Positions 1 through 9,256 of a stretch of DNA of 64,000 bases are shown in pieces. Under the pieces are notes generated by a model. The model had not been told where the DNA came from. It searched no databases and saw only the letters and a program-made list of their open reading frames with translations. The stretch lies in NCBI RefSeq assembly GCF_001426865.1, contig NZ_LMFO01000009.1:20524-84523 (forward strand). Direction: 5' to 3'. The position numbers and the translations under genes were made by a program. How positions within the stretch are numbered: the first letter of the stretch is position 1; every line of letters begins with the position of its first letter. This DNA comes from Paenibacillus sp. Root52. Its GTDB lineage: Bacteria; Bacillota; Bacilli; Paenibacillales; Paenibacillaceae.

Positions 1-1113
1 GGTCAGCTTGAAGGTCAGCAATTCGCTATTCCGGGTAAACGTGCCATTACGGCTCGATATAACTCATATATCCGCCAGGATTGGCTCGATAAAGTCGGTA
101 TGAAAGCTCCAACAACAACGGATGAGCTGTACGAGACGTTGAAAGCATTCAAAGAGAAAGATCCAGGCAATCTAGGCAGCAAAAACATCCCAATGGGTAT
201 GGCACTTGCCCCAGCTCAGTATGAAACACTGATTTACTCCTTTATTAAGCCTGTACAAGATGGACTTACGTACAGTCAGCGCTATGAGCTACCATTGCAT
301 GATGGCTTCAAAGATGCGATGCAATTCCTTAACAAGCTATACAATGAAGGTCTGATCAGCAAAGACTTCAGTCTTGATGAAGAAAAAGCACAATTGGTCA
401 AAGACTTCCAGAACGGTAATATCGGCTACATGTCTGAGGACGTAGGTCAGATTCTTTATGCAGAAGGCATGCTTGATAATTTGTACACGAATGTACCGGA
501 TAGCAAGGTTGTAGCAGTTGACGCTTACACTAACCCGAATGTGGACAATAAACACATCAAATCTCGTTATGGTAGCAACGGTATGTACATCATGATTCCA
601 AAAAGCAGTAAACGTTCGGTTGAAGCAGTGAAATACCTAGACTGGATGGCTTCTGGAACGAACTTGCTGGAGATCAACACCGGTGTTGAAGGTGAAAACT
701 ACGATATGGTTGACGGTGTTCCAGTTGTTAAAGATGATGCACCACAGGATGTCAAAGATCGTATCTACAACGGCGGTGACATGGCCATTATTGCCAACGG
801 TAAAGTAGTTGGAGATCAGGCAGCCAATGAAGCGGCATGGATTGCAGGCTTCCCAGAACGTAACCAAGAGCTGATGAGACAGTCCATTGATATCGCTAAT
901 ACGGATACGATCGGTCCGGTTATCTTCAGCAAACCAATTGAAGCAGAATCTAAATATGGTACAGCGCTGAACGATAAGTTGAAAGTGCTTATTGTGAAAA
1001 CAGCGATGGCTAAGACAGCAGATTTCGATTCTGTATATGAAAAAGAAATGAATGATTTCATGTCACTGGGTGGCACAGAACTGAAGAAAGAGCTTGAAGC
1101 AGCACTTCAGTAA
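1..1113 (+). CDS. Extracellular sugar-binding lipoprotein of an ABC importer (C-terminal part, 5'-truncated by the window edge)
   Basis: The frame is open from base 1, so the gene starts outside the window; about 370 residues are visible. Composition and local motifs (an N-lobe stretch with YNSYIRQDWLDKVG, a lysine-rich C-terminus, periodic Tyr/Trp/Asp) match family 1 extracellular solute-binding proteins of the LplA/YtcQ type, usually 500-560 aa, so the signal peptide and roughly 150-190 residues are missing. It would capture an oligosaccharide or uronate-type sugar at the cell surface and hand it to the two permeases encoded directly downstream. No ATPase gene is seen in the operon, as usual for this subfamily, which shares an MsmX-like ATPase encoded elsewhere (family knowledge). 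The substrate cannot be read from sequence. Confidence 0.9.
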   Translation, partial: GQLEGQQFAIPGKRAITARYNSYIRQDWLDKVGMKAPTTTDELYETLKAFKEKDPGNLGSKNIPMGMALAPAQYETLIYSFIKPVQDGLTYSQRYELPLHDGFKDAMQFLNKLYNEGLISKDFSLDEEKAQLVKDFQNGNIGYMSEDVGQILYAEGMLDNLYTNVPDSKVVAVDAYTNPNVDNKHIKSRYGSNGMYIMIPKSSKRSVEAVKYLDWMASGTNLLEINTGVEGENYDMVDGVPVVKDDAPQDVKDRIYNGGDMAIIANGKVVGDQAANEAAWIAGFPERNQELMRQSIDIANTDTIGPVIFSKPIEAESKYGTALNDKLKVLIVKTAMAKTADFDSVYEKEMNDFMSLGGTELKKELEAALQ

Positions 1114-1188
1114 GCGTTATCAATCAAAAAGTTCATCTTGTGATTACCCAATCAATATGTAATTTACCGCATAACTTTGGAAGGAACG

Positions 1189-1212
1189 TGTGCCGCCGAT
1201 ATGGGCGGCACA
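1189..1212 (+). other. GC-rich intercistronic stem-loop between binding-protein and permease genes
   Basis: A perfect 9-bp stem (TGTGCCGCC / GGCGGCACA) with a 6-nt loop lies in the 130-nt gap after the binding-protein stop. It has no following T-run, so it is unlikely to be a full terminator. Such hairpins commonly stabilise the upstream binding-protein mRNA so that it is made in excess over the permeases; that role is inferred. Confidence 0.55.
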
Positions 1213-1243
1213 GCCGTTTCTCTGCTGATAGGAGGAAACCGAC

Positions 1244-2143
1244 TTGACCACCACTTACTTGAAAAGGTATTGGCAATTATATGCGCTCATCTCATTGCCT
1301 CTGATCTACTTCTTAATCTTTCGTTATGGCCCGATGTACGGTGTGCAGATTGCCTTCAAGGATTTTAACTTGTTTCAGGGCATTAACGGTAGTGAGTGGA
1401 TCGGCTTCGATGCATTTCGTGAAGTTTTTTCAATGCCGGACTTCTACACCACATTACGTAATACCTTTATGCTTAATTTTCTAGATTTGCTCGTTTCATT
1501 CCCTGCTCCAATTATTCTAGCCATTATGCTCTATGAAGTTCGGTTTAAGTGGTTCAAAAAGATTTCACAAACGATTCTGTACATTCCTCACTTTATTTCC
1601 TGGGTTATTATCGGGGGGATCGTGTATCAATTATTCGGCAATCAATCTGGTATGGTGAACGGTTTGCTGCAGAGTATGGGACTCGACTCCATACCATTTT
1701 TGACAGAGAAGAATCCATGGCTTGTTACGTATCTGTTCACAGGGGTTTGGCAAAGCGCTGGATGGGGAACCATTCTGTATCTCGCTGCATTAACCGGCGT
1801 GAATAAGGAATTGTTTGAAGCTGCTGAGATCGATGGAGCGACACGTCTGAAAAAAATCTGGCATATTACCTTGCCTAGTATTAAACCAACGATTGTCACT
1901 TTGCTTATTCTGAATCTCGGACAAATGGTCAGCATTGGTTTTGATCGTCCTTACATTATTGGTAACACTGCTGTGCGTGAATATTCAGATGTTCTGAGTA
2001 CCTTCGTGTACAGGGTTGGTTTGGAATCTGGACAATATACACTGGCGACTGTCGTCGGACTTTTCCAAGCTGTTGTGGGATTGATTTTTGTATTAGGTTC
2101 AAATTATATTTCGAAAAAGGCGACCGGAGAAGGTATTTTGTAG
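1244..2143 (+). CDS. Carbohydrate ABC transporter permease, LplB/UgpA-like
   Basis: A 299-aa integral membrane protein with six predicted helices. The cytoplasmic EAA loop reads EAAEIDGATRLKKIWHITLP at about residues 190-210, the contact site for the ATPase. The start is TTG at 1244, chosen because GGAGG at 1231-1235 sits 8 nt upstream and the product then begins MTTTYLKRYWQLY, typical for LplB. It is the first of two permease genes following the binding-protein gene, and the pair forms the heterodimeric membrane channel for the sugar bound by the upstream lipoprotein. Confidence 0.93.
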   Translation: MTTTYLKRYWQLYALISLPLIYFLIFRYGPMYGVQIAFKDFNLFQGINGSEWIGFDAFREVFSMPDFYTTLRNTFMLNFLDLLVSFPAPIILAIMLYEVRFKWFKKISQTILYIPHFISWVIIGGIVYQLFGNQSGMVNGLLQSMGLDSIPFLTEKNPWLVTYLFTGVWQSAGWGTILYLAALTGVNKELFEAAEIDGATRLKKIWHITLPSIKPTIVTLLILNLGQMVSIGFDRPYIIGNTAVREYSDVLSTFVYRVGLESGQYTLATVVGLFQAVVGLIFVLGSNYISKKATGEGIL

Positions 2144-2203
2144 GATCGAAAAGGATACCAATCGGCTGTTTGTATAGACCATCAGTAAAGGAGCTGTGCG
2201 CAT

Positions 2204-3076
2204 ATGAGTGAACGCACCTCAAACCGGGTTTTTGACATCGTTAATATTACCTTTATCAGTTTGTTTGTTATATTCTGTCTGGCTCCGTTCTTGCACACGA
2301 TTGCGATATCACTTAGTTCCAACCGGGCAATTACATCTGGAGAAGTGACCATATTCCCTAAAGAATTTAATTGGGATGCGTATATTCAGGTATTCTCTGA
2401 TCAATCGATGATCTATTCACTGGGCTTTACGAGTGTTCTGACAGTGGCAACCACTGTACTATGTATGCTATTCACGCTGGCAGCTGCATATCCGTTAACG
2501 AAGAAAAAGTTGAAAGGGCGCAAGCTCTTCATGTATGTCATTATTATTACCATGTTCTTCAGTGGTGGAATGATTCCGGAATATTTGCTCATTCGTGATC
2601 TGAACTTACTGAATTCCGTCTGGGCGCTGATTTTACCTGGACTCGTGAGTCCGTTTAACTTGATTATTTTAATTTCCTTCTTTCGGGGTATTCCGGAAAG
2701 CTTGGAGGAATCGGCAGAGATTGATGGTAGTTCACATATACACACGCTCTTTAAGATTATCTTGCCATTATCCATGCCTGTATTGGCTACGTTGGCTCTT
2801 TTCTATGCGGTTGGCCGCTGGAACGGCTTTCAGGATTCCCTGATGTATATTAATGATCCGAAGCTATATCCGCTCCAGCTTAAGCTCTATCAAATGGTAC
2901 AGAACAACATGGTTAGTGAGCTTACATTGCTTGAGGGTGCTAGTCGTACACGATTAACTCCAGAAAGTCTTAAAGCTGCTACTGTTGTGTTTGCAACCGT
3001 TCCGATTCTGCTAGTGTATCCTTGGCTGCAAAAGTATTTTGTCAGCGGTGCGATGCTTGGCGCGGTAAAAGGATGA
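2204..3076 (+). CDS. Carbohydrate ABC transporter permease, YtcP/LplC-like
   Basis: A 290-aa six-helix permease of the MalG-like half. Seen: N-terminal hydrophobic segment around residues 15-35, the EAA-type loop EESAEIDGSSHIHTLFKIIL at about 168-188, and the C-terminal KYFVSGAMLGAVKG signature typical of YtcP/LplC. An AAAGGAG box lies ahead of the ATG. It partners the permease 60 nt upstream; together with the binding protein this is a complete type I sugar importer except for the ATPase. Confidence 0.93.
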   Translation: MSERTSNRVFDIVNITFISLFVIFCLAPFLHTIAISLSSNRAITSGEVTIFPKEFNWDAYIQVFSDQSMIYSLGFTSVLTVATTVLCMLFTLAAAYPLTKKKLKGRKLFMYVIIITMFFSGGMIPEYLLIRDLNLLNSVWALILPGLVSPFNLIILISFFRGIPESLEESAEIDGSSHIHTLFKIILPLSMPVLATLALFYAVGRWNGFQDSLMYINDPKLYPLQLKLYQMVQNNMVSELTLLEGASRTRLTPESLKAATVVFATVPILLVYPWLQKYFVSGAMLGAVKG

Positions 3077-3140
3077 TTCTAGCATTGGTATAAGCGCAGG
3101 GTAGGTCGGCTTACCCTAATGGGAAGGAGAAGGAATTCGA

Positions 3141-4091
3141 ATGCAGGCACAGGATAAGGGAATATACTCGTTTTCAACTTGCTGGAACATCAGGAAGCAT
3201 ACAGTTGGAGCAGATATGATACGAGAAATTGCAGAGCTAGGCTTCAGCCGGGTGGAGCTTAACTATAATGTGACGAAGGAAATGCTCACCACCATAGAGC
3301 CCATGATTGAGCGAGGAGAGATCGGAATCTCCAGTGTTCATAATACTTTCCCACATGATCCAGATCCAGATTACGGCACAGACTCTGTCTTGCTCGGCTT
3401 CGAAGATGAGGCGAAGCGGCAGCGAGCGATTGAATTGCTGGTAGGATCAGCAGAATATGCCCATCGCTACGGAGGGGAAGCCGTAGTTGTACATCCCGGA
3501 GAGGTACCCTTCCCAGAGGATATCAGCAAGGATCTTAGTAAGTTCTATAACGAAGAAGGGCCAGATTCACCGAAGTATCGCAGCAAGTGGGAGGAACTGA
3601 TGGAGCATCGGCAGGCTCTTAGTTCGGGCTATGTCGAGAAAATTATCGTAAGTCTGGATGAGGTCTGTAATCGTGCTGCTTCCAAAGGTCTGAATGTGCG
3701 CTTTGGGATCGAGACGAGATCCAGACCCCAACAGATTCCTACACTCGCGGAAGCAAAGACGATCATTCAAGCACTTAAAGGAGCTCCGGTTGGTATCTGG
3801 TATGATACGGGTCATGCCATCATGATGGATCGACTAGGTCTCTATGATAGTGTAGGAGAAATGCAGGGACTGATGGACGATATCGTAGGTGTCCATATTC
3901 ATGAAACGCTTGGACTTTCGGATCACTGGTGCCCATATGTACACAGCAAGGATATGCATTTCTATGATGCCTATCTGCCGATGATAGAGCGTGCACAGGT
4001 GAAGGTCTATGAGTTGAAGTCCGCCTGTCAACCGAGTGAGATTCACGAGAGTCATGACTTGTTAATGAAGAAGCTTGAAGTCGTAGAGTAA
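3141..4091 (+). CDS. Sugar phosphate isomerase/epimerase-like TIM-barrel protein (AP endonuclease 2 superfamily)
   Basis: 316 aa. A xylose-isomerase-like TIM barrel is indicated by a series of strand-end metal-ligand motifs: VVVHPGEVP near residue 115, FGIETRSRP near 190, WYDTGHA near 220 and VGVHIHE near 250. These place Glu, Asp and His where divalent-metal epimerases/isomerases bind their ion. It sits 65 nt behind the transporter genes and ahead of an unassigned enzyme gene, so it probably interconverts the imported sugar or a derivative. The family is broad (epimerases, dehydratases, inosose enzymes); the exact reaction cannot be called. Confidence 0.8.
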   Translation: MQAQDKGIYSFSTCWNIRKHTVGADMIREIAELGFSRVELNYNVTKEMLTTIEPMIERGEIGISSVHNTFPHDPDPDYGTDSVLLGFEDEAKRQRAIELLVGSAEYAHRYGGEAVVVHPGEVPFPEDISKDLSKFYNEEGPDSPKYRSKWEELMEHRQALSSGYVEKIIVSLDEVCNRAASKGLNVRFGIETRSRPQQIPTLAEAKTIIQALKGAPVGIWYDTGHAIMMDRLGLYDSVGEMQGLMDDIVGVHIHETLGLSDHWCPYVHSKDMHFYDAYLPMIERAQVKVYELKSACQPSEIHESHDLLMKKLEVVE

Positions 4092-4250
4092 TGCTGTTTG
4101 AATCTCCTGACGACTTTTAGTGAAATGTGGTATATACTGACGAGAAATTAGCTCGTATACAGGCGATGTGAGTAGCTTCCACCCTATGGAGGGGGTGCGT
4201 CATGTCCTTCGTTCATCGGGCAAATGCATTGGTATGGAGGGGAACTGCAC

Positions 4251-6011
4251 ATGTACAGACAACTGGTAAATAGTAATGACAGAGCAGTAGAACGAGGCAT
4301 GGCCAGGCAGATGCTTGATCCAGAGAATCGATACTACGGGGGTACGATTGATCCGTATACAGGTGTGGCTTGGGTGAATCATACCACCGGAACGCCGACG
4401 GATATGTGCTACTGGGGAGCAGCGCTCTCTAATCCGGACTCGATCTATTACCGGGATGAGGCATTGTTAGACAGACTGCTATTGGCCACTGAATTTGTAC
4501 TGCGCCTACAGCATGAGGATGGATCGATATCACCCGGCTGGACGAACTACCATTCCCCGCCGGATACCGCATTTGTCGTAGTAGGATATTCGCAGTTATA
4601 TCAGCTACTCGTTAAGCAGGAATGGGCACCACTAGAACCCGTTCTTAACAATATACGTTTGTTCCTAGAGCGAACGATACCTGTGATGCTGACAGGAGGT
4701 TGCCATACGCCGAATCATCGCTGGGTGCTATGCGCGGCGCTTGGTTTCTTGCACGACATTTTTGGTCTGGAGGAAGCTGTGCAGCGCGCAGAGCAGTGGC
4801 TGGCAGAAGGCATGGACATTACGCCCGATGGCGAGTGGACCGAGCGAAGCAACGGAATATATAGCGCAGTAAGTGACATTATGCTCATTCATGCAGCGCG
4901 GCTGTTGAATCGTCCTGAGTTGCTGGAACCCGTGCGTCTTAATCTTCGGATGATGGTGTATCTGGTGCACCCTACAGGTGAGATTGTTACGGATTACTCC
5001 GGTCGACAGGATCTGGGTAGTGTGCATGATCTGTCCCCTTATTATCTGCCTTATGCCATCTTGGCAAGACTGGACGAGGATCCGCTTTTTGCTGGAATGG
5101 CTGCCTGGGCAGGAGATACGTTGAACGATCCGGGTGTATGCTCAGTCAATACACTCGTAAGGTTATTGTTAGAGCCCGAGCTTCAACAGACAAGTGGATC
5201 GCAGGATGTCTTACCAGAGCAGTATGAGGTTATATTGAACGAGCATTTTGTACGGGCGAACTATCTGGATCAGATGGAGGCTGTTGGCCACCATGGACGT
5301 ATATCTCACAGCCGAATGCATACGGATTTTGGTGCACCTGTAGCTCGAATCCGAGATGGTAAGACCAGTGTAACGGTGATGACGGAGGTACCTCCTTTCT
5401 TCGCTCTGCGTCATGGCAAGGTGCGTCTACTTGCTGTACAACTGGCTTCCTACTTTAATCCAGGGTATATCCCGATGCAAGATATGACCCGTTTGCCTCA
5501 AGGGTATCGATTAACAGGGGAGCAGAAGAAGGGTTATTATGACCCGATTCCTGCTAATGAACTGCCAGAAACGGCGTCTTCAGATATAAGTCCGTGGTAC
5601 CTACTTCCCCATCAGAGCCGCCGACTTACCCATGAGCAGACATTCCGTGTAGGAGCTGAGGTGTTACATACGGAGAACGGTTGGACAATGCATCTGACGG
5701 GGGAAGAACCGGAGGACATCATGATGCAGTTATCCTTTGTATTCGGGAGCGAAGGAGAGCTCACCTACGAGGACGGAACGGAGACAAGTGATGGTCATCA
5801 CTTGTGGAGCAGCGGTAATTTGCGTTATACCTGCGGTGAAGACTGGATCGAGATCAGTGGGGGCGAAGCGGGACATTTGGCTCCATCGGTTCGTGAGGCG
5901 AAGCTGCCAGACAAGTGCAAGGTTGTGCTTCTTAACTTCATGACACCGTTTGATAAAACGATTCATATCTCACTTTCACCATCCATGGCGAAGAAGTTAC
6001 AGGATCAATAA
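4251..6011 (+). CDS. Unassigned enzyme, possibly an (alpha/alpha)6-barrel carbohydrate-active protein with a C-terminal beta-rich domain
   Basis: 586 aa from ATG 4251; this start is preferred because GGAGGGG (4237-4243) is 7-8 nt upstream, whereas an in-frame ATG at 4224 has no ribosome binding site. The N-terminal ~300 residues are helix-rich with repeated aromatic and acidic pairs (TDMCYWGAAL, WTNYHSPPDTAFVV, NHRWVLCAALG), as in toroidal (alpha/alpha)6 hydrolases and lyases. The C-terminal half is beta-rich, as in the sandwich domains appended to heparinase II/III-like or unsaturated glucuronyl enzymes. There is no signal peptide, so it would act on imported oligosaccharides in the cytoplasm. 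I do not recognise the exact family. It is the last gene of the transport operon, followed by a terminator. Confidence 0.6.
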   Translation: MYRQLVNSNDRAVERGMARQMLDPENRYYGGTIDPYTGVAWVNHTTGTPTDMCYWGAALSNPDSIYYRDEALLDRLLLATEFVLRLQHEDGSISPGWTNYHSPPDTAFVVVGYSQLYQLLVKQEWAPLEPVLNNIRLFLERTIPVMLTGGCHTPNHRWVLCAALGFLHDIFGLEEAVQRAEQWLAEGMDITPDGEWTERSNGIYSAVSDIMLIHAARLLNRPELLEPVRLNLRMMVYLVHPTGEIVTDYSGRQDLGSVHDLSPYYLPYAILARLDEDPLFAGMAAWAGDTLNDPGVCSVNTLVRLLLEPELQQTSGSQDVLPEQYEVILNEHFVRANYLDQMEAVGHHGRISHSRMHTDFGAPVARIRDGKTSVTVMTEVPPFFALRHGKVRLLAVQLASYFNPGYIPMQDMTRLPQGYRLTGEQKKGYYDPIPANELPETASSDISPWYLLPHQSRRLTHEQTFRVGAEVLHTENGWTMHLTGEEPEDIMMQLSFVFGSEGELTYEDGTETSDGHHLWSSGNLRYTCGEDWIEISGGEAGHLAPSVREAKLPDKCKVVLLNFMTPFDKTIHISLSPSMAKKLQDQ

Positions 6012-6046
6012 GTCCTCTTACGAAATTGAATATGGTTAACAAGAAC

Positions 6047-6095
6047 GAGGCGGTATTTCATTCCAATTATGGATGATGGCATACCGTCTTTTTTT
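6047..6095 (+). terminator. Rho-independent terminator after the sugar operon
   Basis: AGGCGGTAT (6048-6056) pairs with ATACCGTCT (6081-6089, one G-U), the long loop holds a further short TCCA/TGGA pair, and a T-run follows to 6095. It separates the sugar operon from the TPR gene promoter. Confidence 0.7.
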
Positions 6096-6130
6096 GCACA
6101 TTTTTTGCCTAAATCACATGAAACTACATG

Positions 6131-6161
6131 TTGAGAAGCCTACCGCAAGATGTGGTATACT
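6131..6161 (+). promoter_or_regulatory. SigA-type promoter with extended -10 ahead of the TPR gene
   Basis: TTGAGA at 6131-6136 and TGGTATACT at 6153-6161 (TGn plus TATACT). The 19-bp spacing is longer than ideal, and the extended -10 may compensate. It lies just downstream of a terminator and about 40 nt upstream of the start codon. Confidence 0.45.
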
Positions 6162-6201
6162 GGAGAGTATGAATGAAAGCAAAGAGGAGGTGCCTTGGAA
6201 G

Positions 6202-7935
6202 ATGAAGGGCAAGCTACTGCGGGCTGAGGGAGACCTCGCCAACATTATACCGATTCATTTGGATGCGTCTTTCTTTTTTGAAAGAGCTGTCCGCTCGCTG
6301 GACCGTAATCACGTCGACAAGGCATTAAAATATTTTCGTAAAGCTGTTGAATATGAACCGGAGAACCCGGTGAATCATTGTAATATGGCGGGTATATTAT
6401 CTGAGAAAGGGGATTACGAGGCATCTAATGCGATTCTCGCGAATGTATTGGATGTCGTAGATCCGTCGATGACCGAGTGTTATTTCTATATGGCGAACAA
6501 TTATGCCAATATGGATCGGTTTGAAGAAGCGGAGCAAGCGTTAGTAACGTATTTGGAAGAGGACACCCAGGGTCAGTTTATGACGGAGGCAGAAGAGATG
6601 ATGGAGCTTCTGTATTACGAGTTGGACCGCCCAGCTAAACTGAACCGGATCAAATCACGTAAGGGTGTTGTGGAGCATGATCATGCACGGGAATTATTAG
6701 AGGAAGGGAAATTTGCACAAGCAGCTGAACTTCTGGAGGGCATGCCACCTGATTATCCAGATTATCTGGCTGTACGCAATAACCTAGCCCTTGCCTATTA
6801 TTATATGGGGCAGTTTCCCAAAGCACGTGAGACAATTGCCGAGGTACTTGAGCAAGAGCCGGGCAATCTGCATGCTCTGTGTAATCTGGCAATCTTCCAT
6901 CAGAACGAGAACCGGACAGATCAAGTGCTACTATTAATCAAAAAGTTGCGTGTCATCGTACCTTTCCAACAGGAACAGGTCTATAAACTCGCAACCACGA
7001 TGGGTATTTTGGGGCAGCATGATACCGCCTATGTACATTTTCGTAGATTGCTTAAAGCCGAAGAGACGGCAGCTGATCCTGCGCTTGCGCACTATGCTGC
7101 AGTTGCGGCCTTTAATACCGGACGCTATGATGCAGCCGAGCGATTATGGCATCATGTAAGCAAGCTTGATCCAGGGTCTGAAGTATCTCCGTTTTATTTG
7201 TCTCGACTTAAGGCGGTACAACAAGACGAGCTTCAGCCTGAAAATTTAAGCTACCATTACCATCTTCCTTTTGATGAGCAATTCAAGCAATGGGAGAACT
7301 ACGGAAATGGCATTCCGGAGGAAATGAAGAATGATCCACTGATTCGTTCATCATTTTTCTGGGCATTACGCCATGGTGACCGGGCAACCAAGCTTCAAGT
7401 CATTCATGCGCTCGGTATGATCGGAGACTATGAAGTACAGCAAGCGTTACAATCCTTCATACAGGAATCCGATGAGCAGCAGGATCTCGTGGAAGCTGCT
7501 CAATCTGTACTGAACGAACTGCTTGCGAATGAACAACATTCGGAGCGGAGCCGCGCAGTACCACCGCTCTCAACGGTGGCCGCGCGATCTATTCAGAATG
7601 CAGCAATCAGCGCAGAAAGCTCGCAGACAGAATCCGTTTCTCATTGGCAAGCGGTCGTTGATCGTGCGCTACAGATGACGGAAACGAAAGCAGAGTTACA
7701 GCAGGAAATGGAACGTATATGGACCGATTATGTGTCCCGTGCTCATCCTGAAATGACAGCGATGAAGCATATTGAGGGATGGGCTGCAGGGCTGGAATAT
7801 TTGGCTGCCAAAATTCACAGACGACCTGTAACCTATCAAAGTGTAGCAGATCGATATGGCATTTCGGCATCAACGGTTAGTAAATATGCGAAGCAGATTA
7901 ACAAGGTGTGTAGTACGGTACCACCTACAGTATAA
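6202..7935 (+). CDS. TPR-repeat protein, YvcD-like, with C-terminal helix-turn-helix-like segment
   Basis: 577 aa from ATG 6202, behind AGAGGAGG (6183-6190). Tetratricopeptide repeats fill residues ~20-330 (for example ALKYFRKAVEYEPENPVNH, NLALAYYYMGQFPKARETI). The C-terminal ~100 residues contain YQSVADRYGISASTVSKY, a convincing helix-turn-helix-like element. B. subtilis has a TPR gene (yvcD) just upstream of trxB, so context supports an orthologous relation. It is probably a scaffold or adaptor protein; whether the C-terminal segment binds DNA is unknown. It is followed by trxB after a 206-nt gap without a clear terminator. Confidence 0.8.
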   Translation: MKGKLLRAEGDLANIIPIHLDASFFFERAVRSLDRNHVDKALKYFRKAVEYEPENPVNHCNMAGILSEKGDYEASNAILANVLDVVDPSMTECYFYMANNYANMDRFEEAEQALVTYLEEDTQGQFMTEAEEMMELLYYELDRPAKLNRIKSRKGVVEHDHARELLEEGKFAQAAELLEGMPPDYPDYLAVRNNLALAYYYMGQFPKARETIAEVLEQEPGNLHALCNLAIFHQNENRTDQVLLLIKKLRVIVPFQQEQVYKLATTMGILGQHDTAYVHFRRLLKAEETAADPALAHYAAVAAFNTGRYDAAERLWHHVSKLDPGSEVSPFYLSRLKAVQQDELQPENLSYHYHLPFDEQFKQWENYGNGIPEEMKNDPLIRSSFFWALRHGDRATKLQVIHALGMIGDYEVQQALQSFIQESDEQQDLVEAAQSVLNELLANEQHSERSRAVPPLSTVAARSIQNAAISAESSQTESVSHWQAVVDRALQMTETKAELQQEMERIWTDYVSRAHPEMTAMKHIEGWAAGLEYLAAKIHRRPVTYQSVADRYGISASTVSKYAKQINKVCSTVPPTV

Positions 7936-8141
7936 TCGGATGATTTAGAGTGGTTATTCCTAATGTTTTAAAGGCATGACAGGGATTTAAGCGGCTTGAA
8001 GAACGATTGAGGAAGATTGGGATTTCATGAAGGATACATTTGCCTGCAAAACGGGTAAACTTAATGGATGGCTATTGTCACATTGATCTAGAAATGAACC
8101 AGTTCATATACTCTCAACCTAATCAAGGAGGCTGTATCTAT

Positions 8142-9101
8142 ATGTCTAAATACAGAACGATTGTGATTGGAACCGGACCTGCCGGATTAACAGCAGCAAT
8201 TTATTTGGCGCGTGCCAACCTTAATCCATTGGTTATCGAAGGCCTTCAACCAGGTGGACAATTGACCACCACGACAGAGGTTGAGAACTTCCCTGGATTC
8301 CCGCAAGGCATTATGGGGCCAGAATTGATGGACAACATGCGGAAGCAAGCAGAGCGTTTCGGCGCAGAATTTAAGAATGGCTGGGTGGAAGAGGTAGACT
8401 TCAGTAAGCCCCCGTTCAAAGTGAAGGTTGGCGGCATTGGTGATCTCGAAGCCGATTCAATCATTATCTCGACCGGTGCATCTGCCCGCTACCTCGGTAT
8501 CCCGGGAGAGCAGGAAAATGTAGGGCGCGGGGTAAGTACATGTGCGACATGTGATGGATTCTTTTTCCGTGGCAAAAAGATTGTCGTTGTTGGTGGGGGA
8601 GATTCCGCGATGGAAGAGGCTAGCTTCTTGACCAGATTCGCAACAGATGTAACCTTAGTGCATCGTCGGGACGAGTTACGCGCATCGAAGATCATGCAAG
8701 ATCGGGCACGAGGGAACGAAAAGGTAAAATGGGCATTGAACCGTACACCGCTTGAGGTGGTGCCTGAAGCGCTGGGCGTGAAAGGACTTAAGGTACGGAA
8801 CAATGAGACAGGCCAAGAAGAGCTGTTGGAGGCGGATGGCGTGTTCGTTGCCATCGGACATACACCAAATACCGGATTCCTCGGCAACCAAGTGGTGTTG
8901 GATGATCACGGGTATGTGGTTGTTAAACCAGGTACGACAGAAACGAACATCCCAGGTGTATTTGCTTGTGGCGACGTCCAAGATACGAAGTATCGTCAAG
9001 CGATTACTGCAGCCGGGTCTGGTTGTATGGCAGCAATGGACTGTGAGAAATTTTTGGAAGGCAGCATTGTGCACGACTGGAGCGAAACATTGGATAAATA
9101 A
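8142..9101 (+). CDS. trxB: Thioredoxin-disulfide reductase
   Basis: 319 aa. A flavoprotein that passes electrons from NADPH through FAD and a redox-active disulfide to thioredoxin. Seen: the FAD motif GTGPAGLTAAIYLARA at residues 9-24, the redox pair C134-A-T-C137, the NADPH motif GGGDSAMEE after it, and the C-terminal FAD motif GVFACGDVQD. The start is ATG 8142 with AAGGAGG at 8125-8131; the frame is open further upstream but without a ribosome binding site. Length fits the low-molecular-weight bacterial family. Its position between the TPR gene and the rapZ-yvcK-whiA block mirrors other Bacilli. Confidence 0.98.
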   Translation: MSKYRTIVIGTGPAGLTAAIYLARANLNPLVIEGLQPGGQLTTTTEVENFPGFPQGIMGPELMDNMRKQAERFGAEFKNGWVEEVDFSKPPFKVKVGGIGDLEADSIIISTGASARYLGIPGEQENVGRGVSTCATCDGFFFRGKKIVVVGGGDSAMEEASFLTRFATDVTLVHRRDELRASKIMQDRARGNEKVKWALNRTPLEVVPEALGVKGLKVRNNETGQEELLEADGVFVAIGHTPNTGFLGNQVVLDDHGYVVVKPGTTETNIPGVFACGDVQDTKYRQAITAAGSGCMAAMDCEKFLEGSIVHDWSETLDK

Positions 9102-9165
9102 GCATGTTTGGCTTGATTGTCCACATAAGATTAGGAATAGAGACAACGGGAAGTCTCATGATGTG

Positions 9166-9193
9166 AGAGAAGCCGGTAGGCTTCTCTTTTTTT
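9166..9193 (+). terminator. Rho-independent terminator after trxB
   Basis: Perfect 9-bp stem AGAGAAGCC / GGCTTCTCT (9166-9174, 9179-9187) with a GGTA tetraloop and a run of T to 9193. Confidence 0.9.
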
Positions 9194-9256
9194 CTGAAAC
9201 GAAAGTGGGCATGAGATCGTATACATAATGGGCATATTAGCTGTGAGGTGAAGACT

